Notes: a model not told the origin generated them from the sequence alone. Counted from the first letter of the stretch, positions 1 to 5,527 are shown. The stretch: DNA of 5,860 nucleotides from Bacilli bacterium (GCA_900758895.1 CAAETG010000167.1:1-5860), one strand, 5' to 3'. Numbers and translations: made by a program.

Positions 1-1
1 A

Positions 2-928
2 ATAACAGGTGAAAGTATTTTACTAATAAACGAAAAAATTAATGAAATTGTCAAAGATAATAAAAATATTACTTCTTTTGATATGAACGCAAACACAATA
101 GAAGATGTTTTACTGGAAGCTGGATATTTTTCTATGTTTGAAGAAGAAAAATTTATTATTGTGAGAAATGCCAACTTTTTTGGAAGTGGAAAATTAAATG
201 AAAAAGAGGCAGATTCTTTATTAAAATATTTTGAAAATCCTAATTCCTTATCAAATATTATTTTTATTTGTAGCGAAAAGATTGATAGCAGAAAAAAAAT
301 AACCAAAGCATTAAAAGAAAAATATGAAATGATAACGATCCCAACTTTAAAATATTATGAAATAGAAAATCGTGTAGAAAAATATTTTGGGAAAGAAGGA
401 TATAAAATTGATAAAGATACAGTGAAATATATTGTTGCCAATAGCTTAAATAATTATGATTTAGTGATGAATGAAGTAGAAAAAATTATCTTGTATTATA
501 ATCATCCAAGTTATATTAAAAAAAGTGATGTAGAAAATATTGTATCAAAATCAATGAACACCAATAACTTTTTATTTGTTGATGCAATCATTGATGGTGA
601 TTTAGAAAAAAGTTTAGCTTTATTAAAAGATCTAAAGGCAATGAAAGTAGAGCCCACCATTTTAATCTCTTTAATTGCTAGAGACATTAGAATTATGCTG
701 AATATCAAGAAATTATTAGAAGAAAATAAACGGGAATATGAAATATTAAATGAATTAAAACTGATGGATTGGCAATTAGAAAAATATTTAAAAAAGGCTT
801 TTCCATACAAAATAAAAGAATTAGAAGAATGGCTAGTAAAATTGACGGAATTAGATTTAAAAATAAAAAGTGGAAAATTAGAAAAATATGATGCTTTAGA
901 ACTGTTTATTTTAGATATTTGTTCATAA
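2..928 (+). CDS. holA: DNA polymerase III delta subunit (clamp-loader subunit HolA), 5' end cut by window
   Basis: Delta subunit of the clamp loader, the cytoplasmic complex that opens the sliding clamp and loads it onto primed DNA. The frame is open from base 2 and reads ITGESILLINEKINEIV, which matches the usual HolA start (YLIYGEE..LIxEKI). The ATG at 83 is therefore an internal methionine and only a few N-terminal residues are missing. The 308 visible residues are close to full family length (about 330-340). Recognisable parts are the MFEEEKFIIVRNANFF strand (visible residues about 46-61), the segment NIIFICSEKIDSRKKITKAL that resembles the delta AAA+-like domain without a Walker A motif, the helical middle domain ending near LLKDLKAMKVEP, and the helical collar domain at the C-terminus (LELFILDIC). 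It ends in TAA and converges on rnhC ten bases later. In many Firmicutes holA follows comEC; that side is not visible. Identification rests on overall pattern, not on a catalytic motif. Confidence 0.93.
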   Translation: MTGESILLINEKINEIVKDNKNITSFDMNANTIEDVLLEAGYFSMFEEEKFIIVRNANFFGSGKLNEKEADSLLKYFENPNSLSNIIFICSEKIDSRKKITKALKEKYEMITIPTLKYYEIENRVEKYFGKEGYKIDKDTVKYIVANSLNNYDLVMNEVEKIILYYNHPSYIKKSDVENIVSKSMNTNNFLFVDAIIDGDLEKSLALLKDLKAMKVEPTILISLIARDIRIMLNIKKLLEENKREYEILNELKLMDWQLEKYLKKAFPYKIKELEEWLVKLTELDLKIKSGKLEKYDALELFILDICS

Positions 929-929
929 C

Positions 930-959
930 AAAAGTGACTTATTTTTTTAAGCCACTTTT
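930..959. terminator. Bidirectional terminator between holA and rnhC
   Basis: Inverted repeat AAAAGTG-A-CTT (930-940) and AAG-C-CACTTTT (949-959), ten paired bases with one A.C mismatch and an AT7 loop. The arms end in runs of T on either strand, so the hairpin can serve both genes. It starts two bases after the holA stop and contains the rnhC stop codon (939-941). Confidence 0.7.
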
Positions 960-1868
960 AATTTTGTCTTTATTTTTAAAATTCATTTTTGCTACCTCAT
1001 AAAGTTTATCAAAGCCATATTTTTCAGCAATTTGAATACCAACTGAATCAACTTGAGGGCCAGCGCCTTTAGGAATCGTCATACCTAATTCCTTACTTAA
1101 TTTTTCCATTTCTCCTAAAAAAATATAACGTGAAATAATGGATGCTGCTGCAACAGATAAACATTTATCCTCAGCCTTTGTTGTAAAAGTAATATCAGTA
1201 ATTTTCTCTTTGGCACTTTTGATATGTTCATAATATTTTTGTGGATAAACAAATTGATCTACTACAATCTTTTCATAAGGGAAATTTTTATTTTTCATAC
1301 TTACTAAAACTTTATTATGAAGTATGGCTTTGATTTTATTCATGTTAAGATCTTCGCTCCAATTTTGATTATAAGAAGTATTTGTTAAAATATAAGTAGA
1401 ATAAGGAATTTTTTTTATAATAGAAGGAGCAATTTTTTTAATCTTATCATCTGTAATTTTCTTAGAATCACGAACTCCCAAATCAATTAAAAAGTTAATA
1501 TCTTCCTTAGAAACATAGGTAGCAGTTACAACAATGGGACCAAAGAAATCTCCTGTTCCTACTTCATCAGAGCCAATTGTATTTTCATAAAAAAGAATTC
1601 TTTTTTCAGGCGTATTTTTCTTTTCTGTTCCATCCAAATTAATAATACGTCCATTTTTGATTCTTTCTTCTTCAATCCAATAACTAGCTTCAATATCGGC
1701 CCCAATCCCTTGAAACATTACTTTTCCAGACTCATATAACGTGATAACACAATCATATTCTTTTACTTGAAAAACAGAATAGGGGGGCTTTTTATCTAGC
1801 ATTCTGTCCTTATAAAATTCTATCATAAGGGGTTTAATATTATCACTTATTTTAAAAACTATTGTCAT
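939..1868 (-). CDS. rnhC: Ribonuclease HIII
   Basis: Cytoplasmic endonuclease that cuts the RNA strand of RNA-DNA hybrids, acting on R-loops and RNA primers. At 309 aa it has normal family length. Residues about 1-80 form the N-terminal TBP-like substrate-binding domain typical of HIII rather than HII (Y-x-V-x-Q-V-K, MFQGIGADIEASYW). The catalytic domain starts at IGSDEVGTGDFFGP (99-111), with D101-E102 as the first two metal ligands. D204 in VVDQF (202-206) is the third, and D234 in TTKAEDKCLSVAAASIISR is the likely fourth by spacing against the Bacillus enzyme. All four acidic residues are present. ATG is preceded by GAGGTG (1880-1875) at 6 nt. It is divergent from cvpA and convergent with holA. 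The glycine-rich GTGD loop and the separate N-terminal domain rule out RNase HII. Confidence 0.97.
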   Translation of the reverse strand: MTIVFKISDNIKPLMIEFYKDRMLDKKPPYSVFQVKEYDCVITLYESGKVMFQGIGADIEASYWIEEERIKNGRIINLDGTEKKNTPEKRILFYENTIGSDEVGTGDFFGPIVVTATYVSKEDINFLIDLGVRDSKKITDDKIKKIAPSIIKKIPYSTYILTNTSYNQNWSEDLNMNKIKAILHNKVLVSMKNKNFPYEKIVVDQFVYPQKYYEHIKSAKEKITDITFTTKAEDKCLSVAAASIISRYIFLGEMEKLSKELGMTIPKGAGPQVDSVGIQIAEKYGFDKLYEVAKMNFKNKDKIKSGLKK

Positions 1869-1888
1869 TTTTTACACCTCATATTTCT

Positions 1889-1917
1889 ATAATAACATAT
1901 ATTACTTTATTTTTCAA
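1889..1917 (-). promoter_or_regulatory. Promoter of rnhC
   Basis: TTGAAA (1917-1912), 17 nt spacer, TATTAT (1894-1889) with an extended TGT in front. Only 20 nt separate the -10 box from the ATG, so transcription should start near 1882, at the edge of the SD. Confidence 0.7.
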
Positions 1918-1934
1918 AAAGTTTAGTATATAAT
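1906..1934 (+). promoter_or_regulatory. Probable promoter of cvpA-trx operon
   Basis: A perfect TATAAT (1929-1934) lies 20 nt before the cvpA ATG. The best -35 at 17 nt spacing is TTTATT (1906-1911), a poor match, so the call rests on the -10 box. A start near 1941 would put the SD (AAGGAGTTGAT, 1941-1951) at the very 5' end of the message. Confidence 0.5.
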
Positions 1935-1954
1935 AATAATAAGGAGTTGATAAG

Positions 1955-2680
1955 ATGACGATTGTTGATGCAATTGTAATATTGTTTTTACTTTTAGGGG
2001 CAGTTTTAGGTTTTAAGAAAGGAGCGATTAGGAGTCTTGTTGGCTTAGTCGGAACAATAGCTGTAGTAGTAATTGCCTATTATTTAAAAAATCCTGTTGC
2101 TGATTTATTATATAATTTTGTTCCGTTCTTTGATTTTAGTGGTGATTGGCAGGGATTAGTAACATTAAACATATTATTATATGAAGCAATCGCATATGTT
2201 TTAGTTTTTGTTGTTTTATATAGCTTACTTTCCCTAATATTAAAGTTAACCGGCATCATCGAAAAGGTACTTACTATGACCATTATTTTAGGAATTCCTT
2301 CCAAAATAATTGGAGCAGTTTTAGGCTTTTTAGAAGCAGTAGTATTTAGTTTTATCATTTTATTCGTTCTATTACAATTTAATGGTAGTCATGTTTGGAT
2401 TAAAGAAAGTACGGTAGCAATGAGTATTTTAGATAAAACGCCATTAATCGGCTCTATGGTAAATGACACTTATGATGCCATTTTAGAAATTAGTGATCTA
2501 CAAGAAAAATATGAAGGTAGTGACAATAAAACAGCTTACAATGGAGAAATATTAAGTATTATGCTAAAATACCATGTGATTACACCTGAGACAACAAGAA
2601 AATTAATTGATAGTGAAAAATTAAATTTTGCCGGAGCAGAAACAATATTAAATACGTTTGAGGAGGAAAATAATGATTAG
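1955..2680 (+). CDS. cvpA: CvpA family integral membrane protein
   Basis: Membrane protein of the CvpA (colicin V production) family; the biochemical role in Firmicutes is not settled. The N-terminus shows the family pattern: a first helix (about 4-19) followed by GFKKGAIRSLVGLVG (19-33) leading into helix two (26-45). Further hydrophobic helices lie at about 75-97 and 118-141, giving four in all, followed by a roughly 100-residue soluble C-terminal tail rich in charged residues. 241 aa is somewhat longer than the common 160-180 aa, because of that tail. ATG is preceded by AAGGAGTTGAT, which pairs with the 16S 3' end at nearly every position. It is first gene of an operon with trx, overlapping it by 8 nt. 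Bacilli often keep cvpA beside rnhC, zapA, polX and mutS2; here only rnhC (divergent) and a thioredoxin remain next to it. Confidence 0.85.
   Translation: MTIVDAIVILFLLLGAVLGFKKGAIRSLVGLVGTIAVVVIAYYLKNPVADLLYNFVPFFDFSGDWQGLVTLNILLYEAIAYVLVFVVLYSLLSLILKLTGIIEKVLTMTIILGIPSKIIGAVLGFLEAVVFSFIILFVLLQFNGSHVWIKESTVAMSILDKTPLIGSMVNDTYDAILEISDLQEKYEGSDNKTAYNGEILSIMLKYHVITPETTRKLIDSEKLNFAGAETILNTFEEENND
2661..2666 (+). promoter_or_regulatory. SD of trx inside the end of cvpA, decides trx start
   Basis: AGGAGG lies within the last codons of cvpA (GAG GAG GAA) with 6 nt to ATG 2673. This favours ATG over the in-frame TTG at 2658, which lies before the SD. The overlap ATGATTAG suggests that trx translation is coupled to cvpA. 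Confidence 0.85.
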
Positions 2681-2972
2681 ATATTTAGAAAAAGAAAATT
2701 TAAATGATGTCATAAAAGAAGGCATCTGGATCGTTGATTTCTATGCAGATTGGTGCGGACCTTGTAAAATGCTTGGGCCAGTATTAGAAAGTATGAATGA
2801 AAACATTTTAAAAATCAATGTAGATACCCACGAAGAATTAGCTACTTCTTTTGGTATCATGAGCATTCCAACTATTTGTTTCTTTAAAAATGGAAGTTTA
2901 GTACAAAAAGAAATAGGGTTCCATAACAAAGAAGAATTAGAAAATATTTTAAATACTATCAAAAAAAACTGA
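2673..2972 (+). CDS. trxA: Thioredoxin (short form)
   Basis: Cytoplasmic thiol-disulfide oxidoreductase that reduces protein disulfides; normally recharged by thioredoxin reductase. The 99 aa hold the complete core: IVDFYADWCGPCK (20-32) with redox cysteines C28 and C31 and the buried aspartate D22, and the cis-proline loop SIPT (64-67, P66) facing the active site. FKNG and a C-terminal helix close the fold. It is slightly shorter than the usual 105-110 aa because the N-terminal segment before the first strand is trimmed. There is no signal peptide or membrane helix. It is cotranscribed with cvpA and ends inside a terminator hairpin. The symbol trxA is by family; a second, longer thioredoxin elsewhere in the genome cannot be excluded, in which case this one would be a specialised paralogue. 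Confidence 0.9.
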   Translation: MIRYLEKENLNDVIKEGIWIVDFYADWCGPCKMLGPVLESMNENILKINVDTHEELATSFGIMSIPTICFFKNGSLVQKEIGFHNKEELENILNTIKKN

Positions 2973-2988
2973 TTTTCTCAGTTTTTTT
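2962..2988. terminator. Bidirectional terminator containing both stop codons
   Basis: Perfect 11-bp stem A7-CTGA (2962-2972) with TCAG-T7 (2978-2988) and a five-base TTTTC loop. The TGA of trx (2970-2972) is in the left arm, and the TGA of the convergent small gene (2980-2978) is in the right arm. Either direction ends in a run of U. Confidence 0.9.
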
Positions 2989-3280
2989 CTTTTAAAGCAA
3001 TTTTATTTAAAACAGTTAGCTTTGCATAATGTCTACCAATTAAAAAGATAATCGCTGCAATAAATAAAGGAATAGCAATCAAAAGATTACTAACGATATC
3101 TTTTTGTGTAATAAGAGAATAAACCACTAAAAAGATACTAAAAGCAAAGCCAATGAAACTATAAATGCTAAGTCGTATTAATCTTTTTTGAAAATCACTT
3201 TTGGCGTACTCTTTTCGATATGTTTCTTTCACTTTCTTTTTTTCGGGACTTTTTAATTGATGATAATAATAATTACGCAT
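2978..3280 (-). CDS. Small two-helix membrane protein, unknown function
   Basis: I do not recognise a family. The 100-aa product has a basic, polar N-terminus (HQLKSPEKKKVKETYRKEYAKSDFQKRLIR, in two parts about 8-22 and 23-36) followed by two hydrophobic segments at about 37-58 and 63-82, then a short basic tail ending KEKN. This predicts a helical hairpin with both ends in the cytoplasm by the positive-inside rule. The ATG at 3280 is chosen because GAGGTGA (3291-3285) sits 4 nt before it. A longer reading from TTG at 3340 would begin upstream of the likely promoter. It converges on trx with 5 nt between the stop codons and diverges from the CmpB-like gene. Good SD, terminator and a codon pattern like its neighbours argue for a real gene. 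Confidence 0.8.
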   Translation of the reverse strand: MRNYYYHQLKSPEKKKVKETYRKEYAKSDFQKRLIRLSIYSFIGFAFSIFLVVYSLITQKDIVSNLLIAIPLFIAAIIFLIGRHYAKLTVLNKIALKEKN

Positions 3281-3299
3281 AATTTCACCTCTATTCCAT

Positions 3300-3328
3300 A
3301 TTTTATCATATAATTTATTAAAAGAAAA
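3300..3328 (-). promoter_or_regulatory. Probable promoter of the small membrane protein gene
   Basis: Extended -10 TGA-TAAAAT (3308-3300) with a weak -35 TTTTCT (3328-3323) at 17 nt. It is 19 nt before ATG 3280. The overlapping TATGAT (3310-3305) is an alternative -10. Confidence 0.45.
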
Positions 3329-3331
3329 TAA

Positions 3332-3360
3332 TTTACACAAAATAATTTAATTGATATAAT
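3332..3360 (+). promoter_or_regulatory. Promoter of the CmpB-like gene
   Basis: TTTACA (3332-3337), 17 nt spacer, TATAAT (3355-3360) with an extended TGA directly before it. This is one of the best promoters in the window. Initiation is expected near 3366-3368, only about 9 nt before ATG 3376. Confidence 0.8.
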
Positions 3361-3364
3361 GAAA

Positions 3365-3372
3365 GAGTGATC
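3365..3372 (+). promoter_or_regulatory. Distal-type SD of the CmpB-like gene
   Basis: GAGTGATC pairs with the 5' part of the anti-SD (16S end GATCACCTCC) with one mismatch. It ends 3 nt from ATG 3376. If transcription starts at 3366-3367 the message loses its first base or two, leaving GTGATC as the pairing segment. Confidence 0.6.
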
Positions 3373-3375
3373 AAT

Positions 3376-4023
3376 ATGGAAAATAAAAAAGAAAAAATCA
3401 AACTATCAGAATTAGTGTGGTTATTTGTAATAGGATGTTTAGTTGGCTTTGGCTTAGAAACGATTTGGCATTTTTTAAAAAACGGGGAGTGGATTAACAA
3501 ACAAGGATTATTGTATGGACCGTTTAAACCAATCTATGGTTTTGGTCTTATATTTGTTGTTCTAGTTATGAATAACTATCGTGAGAAAAAGTTTTGGCAA
3601 AAATTTATTATTGGCGTAATACTAGGAAGTGCCTTTGAATATTTTGGCAGTTTATTCCAAGAATACATTTTTGGTACTTCTACTTGGAATTATTCTCATT
3701 TTAATTTAAACATTGGTGGCCGCATTTATCTACCTTATTGTTTAGCCTGGGGAGTAATTGCTGTTTTTTGTGTAGATTTTGTATATCCATTAATAAAAAA
3801 AATACTTGCGAAAATGAACAAAAATATTTATCGTATTACAACCATTGTAATTGCCGTTTTTATGTTGATTAATATCTCATTAACAGCTTTAGCATCCATT
3901 CGTTATTCTGATCGAGCAAATAGGGAAGAGGCAACTAATATGGTATTTAAAGTAATAGATGAATTATATCCCGATGAATATATGCAAATAAAATTTCCTA
4001 AAATGAAAGTGATAAAAAAATAG
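3376..4023 (+). CDS. CmpB-type integral membrane protein (putative ABC-transporter type IV family, PF06541-like)
   Basis: A 215-aa membrane protein. About five hydrophobic helices are visible at residues 12-30, 51-66, 74-95, 118-138 and 152-174. The family pattern is clear: an early glutamate after helix one (GFGLETIWHFL, 24-34), the loop GLLYGPFKPIYGFG (44-57), the acidic EYF in helix three (88-90), WNY (104-106, usually WDY) and GGRIYLPYCLAWG (114-126). The family is labelled an ABC-transporter permease, but no ATPase lies next to this gene and the true role is unproven. The last 40 residues form a charged soluble tail. ATG 3376 is chosen since GAGTGATC (3365-3372) precedes it; GTG at 3367 is in frame and overlaps the SD. 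It is apparently a single-gene unit. No hairpin terminator is evident before the tRNA promoter 60 nt downstream. Confidence 0.85.
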   Translation: MENKKEKIKLSELVWLFVIGCLVGFGLETIWHFLKNGEWINKQGLLYGPFKPIYGFGLIFVVLVMNNYREKKFWQKFIIGVILGSAFEYFGSLFQEYIFGTSTWNYSHFNLNIGGRIYLPYCLAWGVIAVFCVDFVYPLIKKILAKMNKNIYRITTIVIAVFMLINISLTALASIRYSDRANREEATNMVFKVIDELYPDEYMQIKFPKMKVIKK

Positions 4024-4083
4024 GGAAGAGGGCCATAAAAATAAAATTTATGACAAAAAAGTGAAAAAATGATGAAATTAGTA

Positions 4084-4111
4084 TTGCATATTGCTAAAAT
4101 TATGATATAAT
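4084..4111 (+). promoter_or_regulatory. Promoter of the tRNA operon
   Basis: TTGCAT (4084-4089), 16 nt spacer, TATAAT (4106-4111) with extended TGA (4103-4105). Start is expected near 4118, leaving a leader of about 13 nt before tRNA-Lys for RNase P removal. Confidence 0.8.
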
Positions 4112-4130
4112 TAAAGAGCATTTGATTGAT

Positions 4131-4206
4131 GTCTCCTTAGCTCAGCTGGTAGAGCAACTGACTCTTAATCAGTGGGTCTAGGGTTCGAATCCCTAAGGGG
4201 ACACCA
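4131..4206 (+). tRNA. tRNA-Lys (anticodon CTT)
   Basis: 76 nt including encoded CCA. The acceptor GTCTCCT pairs with AGGGGAC through one U.G pair. The D-arm is GCTC/GAGC, the anticodon stem ACTGA/TCAGT holds the loop CTCTTAA (anticodon CTT), and the T-arm TAGGG-TTCGAAT-CCCTA is canonical. It reads AAG codons; a TTT isoacceptor must exist elsewhere for AAA, the dominant lysine codon here. First gene of a three-tRNA operon. Confidence 0.97.
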
Positions 4207-4233
4207 TTAATTTAGTGCATGAAATAAATATGT

Positions 4234-4310
<77 letters not shown>

Positions 4311-4311
4311 T

Positions 4312-4399
4312 TTTTTTGGTCAGTTGGTGAAGCGGCTTAACACACTGCCCTTTCACGGCAGCATTCACGGGTTCGAATCCCGTACTGATCACCAAAAAA
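4312..4399 (+). repeat. Inverted repeat bracketing tRNA-Glu
   Basis: TTTTTTGGT (4312-4320) and ACCAAAAAA (4391-4399) are perfect complements over 9 bp, extendable by a G.U pair. The left arm takes in the first three bases of the tRNA and the right arm its discriminator and CCA, so the pairing excludes the native first three acceptor pairs. It may be fortuitous, as ACCA and GG are fixed by tRNA structure and only T6/A5 are extra. Confidence 0.6.
4318..4394 (+). tRNA. tRNA-Glu (anticodon TTC)
   Basis: 77 nt with encoded CCA. The acceptor GGTCAGT pairs with ACTGATC (one G.U), the anticodon stem CTGCC/GGCAG holds loop CTTTCAC (anticodon TTC), and the T-arm ACGGG-TTCGAAT-CCCGT is canonical. Only T7 separates it from tRNA-Ile. 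Its flanks form a perfect inverted repeat (see repeat entry). Confidence 0.96.
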
Positions 4400-4405
4400 G
4401 ATAGT

Positions 4406-4429
4406 AAATCCCTAATATGGGATTTTTTT
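4406..4429 (+). terminator. Terminator of the tRNA operon
   Basis: AAATCCC (4406-4412), loop TAATAT, GGGATTT (4419-4425), followed by further T to give T7 at 4423-4429. It is eleven bases after the tRNA-Glu CCA end. Confidence 0.85.
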
Positions 4430-4450
4430 AATGCTTACTTTTTAAAACAC

Positions 4451-4485
4451 AAAGAAAAAGCTTACCCATTTAAAATGAAGTAAGC
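4451..4485 (-). terminator. Terminator of the carboxypeptidase gene
   Basis: On the minus strand GCTTAC (4485-4480) pairs with GTAAGC (4465-4460), with an inner CATT/AATG helix, followed by TTTTTCTTT (4459-4451). The stem includes the last codons and the stop codon (4464-4462). A third copy of the arm lies at 4438-4433. The 4430-4450 stretch holds nothing else. Confidence 0.75.
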
Positions 4486-5424
4486 ATAATATTCATCAAA
4501 AGTAATATCGTGTTCATGCAAGTAAGTAGCAACTTCTACACCTACATACCGCCAATGCCAAGCTTCTTCGGAAAAACCAGTAAGCTCTTCCGTATCTTCC
4601 TCATATCTTTGAATAAAACCATATTGATAAGCGTTATTCACTAGCCATTCATAAGCAGGGGACCCTTTAAAATTAGCAGTTGTTGTATATTCTGTACTAA
4701 AGATATCTAAAGATAATCCAGTTTGGTGCTCCGAATATCCCGGACGAGCAGCAATACTATCAGCATAGGTAGTACCATAAGAATTTTTATAACCATCATA
4801 AACACTTTGTTGTTCTTCATAAGTTCGATAACTAGAATTAATAATAAGATAAATACCATCATTTTTTGCTTGATTCCACATATCAATAAAAGCGTCATAA
4901 ACAATTTTTCGTATTTGATGACCTTCTCCATAATAATATTGATTGCTAATATCGACTAAATCATTTGGTTGATAAGAAGCATCTAAATGATAATATTTAT
5001 TTACGAGCATTAAATAATCTTGGTTAGTATCAGTTTCTAAATCATAGTCATAATAGGCATAATCCGTATTTGTATTAACCGTCGCAACAACTTGTCTAGC
5101 TGTTTGCCCCTCATTGTCATCATGATAAGTTTGATATCTAGTTAAATTATTTTTAATAAAATAAGAATCCTGCAAAAGTTCTAATAAAAATGTATCTTTT
5201 TCTCTTTCTGTTAAAGAAGTAATTTCCTGTTCAGTTAAATCATCTTCTAAAATTTGAATTTCTTCTTCCGTATACCCAAGCTCCAAAAGTTTGTATTCAT
5301 TTGTTTTGTGATATTGTGCAGTTTGATAAACGTTAACTCCAATAATAATAGCAACAATTAGTACAACTACTCCTCCCAGAGTTATCCAAACACTTTTCTT
5401 TAATTTTAGCTTTGTCTTTTTCAT
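4462..5424 (-). CDS. Membrane-anchored D-alanyl-D-alanine / LD-carboxypeptidase, VanY/LdcB (M15B) family
   Basis: Zinc peptidase that trims terminal D-alanine from peptidoglycan stem peptides, acting outside the membrane. The 320-aa product starts with a basic stretch and one membrane anchor (about 12-34). Residues 44-100 are a helical acidic spacer (LLELGYTEEEIQ, LTEQEITSLTEREKD). The M15B domain covers about 135-315: NSSYRTYEEQ (196-205) with substrate-binding R200, SEHQTGLSLDIFS (231-243) with zinc ligands H233 and D240, and EEAWHWRYVG (286-295) with catalytic E287 and third zinc ligand H290. All key residues are intact. ATG 5424 is chosen because AGGTGATC (5434-5427) precedes it by 2 nt; the longer reading from TTG 5469 would start inside the promoter. 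Without an adjacent vanS/vanR or vanH/A set, resistance is not implied and a housekeeping wall-maturation role is likelier. DD versus LD specificity cannot be read from sequence alone. Confidence 0.93.
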   Translation of the reverse strand: MKKTKLKLKKSVWITLGGVVVLIVAIIIGVNVYQTAQYHKTNEYKLLELGYTEEEIQILEDDLTEQEITSLTEREKDTFLLELLQDSYFIKNNLTRYQTYHDDNEGQTARQVVATVNTNTDYAYYDYDLETDTNQDYLMLVNKYYHLDASYQPNDLVDISNQYYYGEGHQIRKIVYDAFIDMWNQAKNDGIYLIINSSYRTYEEQQSVYDGYKNSYGTTYADSIAARPGYSEHQTGLSLDIFSTEYTTTANFKGSPAYEWLVNNAYQYGFIQRYEEDTEELTGFSEEAWHWRYVGVEVATYLHEHDITFDEYYAYFILNG

Positions 5425-5440
5425 ATGATCACCTAATATT

Positions 5441-5469
5441 ATTATAACCAAGATTTTTTTATTTGACAA
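5441..5469 (-). promoter_or_regulatory. Promoter of the carboxypeptidase gene
   Basis: TTGTCA (5469-5464), 17 nt spacer, TATAAT (5446-5441). Start near 5434 gives a leader of about 10 nt that begins with the SD. The -35 overlaps the -35 of the opposite promoter by five bases. Confidence 0.8.
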
Positions 5470-5491
5470 ATCTATTTTTTCATTGTAATAT
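5463..5491 (+). promoter_or_regulatory. Promoter of the right-edge gene
   Basis: Consensus TTGACA (5463-5468), 17 nt spacer, TAATAT (5486-5491). Expected start is near 5498, leaving a leader of about 30 nt with the SD GGGTGATC (5515-5522). It is divergent from the carboxypeptidase promoter and shares its -35 DNA. Confidence 0.8.
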
Positions 5492-5527
5492 GGAATTGTA
5501 AAGTAAAAAGTAAAGGGTGATCATAAT

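Larger units (their letters stand above)
5425..5524. repeat. 9-bp inverted repeat over the two divergent SDs
   Basis: ATGATCACC (5425-5433) and GGTGATCAT (5516-5524) are perfect inverted copies 82 bp apart, each with the palindrome TGATCA and each just before a start codon. The simplest reading is that both are extended SD sequences; an operator role is possible but unsupported. Confidence 0.6.

Noticed and set aside
511..810. Open frame antisense to holA
   Set aside because: Shadow of the AT-rich holA gene; no SD and no protein-like motif.
2080..2358. Open frame antisense to cvpA
   Set aside because: Lies wholly within the cvpA membrane region, with no start signals.
2658..2672. TTG start for trx, five codons earlier
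   Set aside because: The SD AGGAGG lies after this codon and is ideally placed for ATG 2673.
2970..2972. Mycoplasma-type code (UGA as Trp) suggested by low GC
   Set aside because: UGA ends both trx and the convergent small gene within a terminator stem, and the tryptophans checked (such as WCGPC) use TGG.
3281..3340. Longer start at TTG 3340 for the small membrane protein
   Set aside because: It lies upstream of the predicted -10 box; GAGGTGA sits just before ATG 3280.
4034..4052. CATAAA/TTTATG hairpin after the CmpB-like gene as terminator
   Set aside because: Only six AT-rich pairs with no following T run, so not convincing.
4707..4959. Two frames inside the carboxypeptidase gene, one on each strand
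   Set aside because: Low-complexity isoleucine-rich translations overlapping a gene with all catalytic residues intact.
4462..5424. Glycopeptide-resistance vanY
   Set aside because: No van ligase, dehydrogenase or two-component genes are nearby; the family also includes ordinary wall-trimming enzymes.
5425..5469. Longer carboxypeptidase start at TTG 5469
   Set aside because: It would begin inside the -35 box of the gene's own promoter, and the SD fits ATG 5424.
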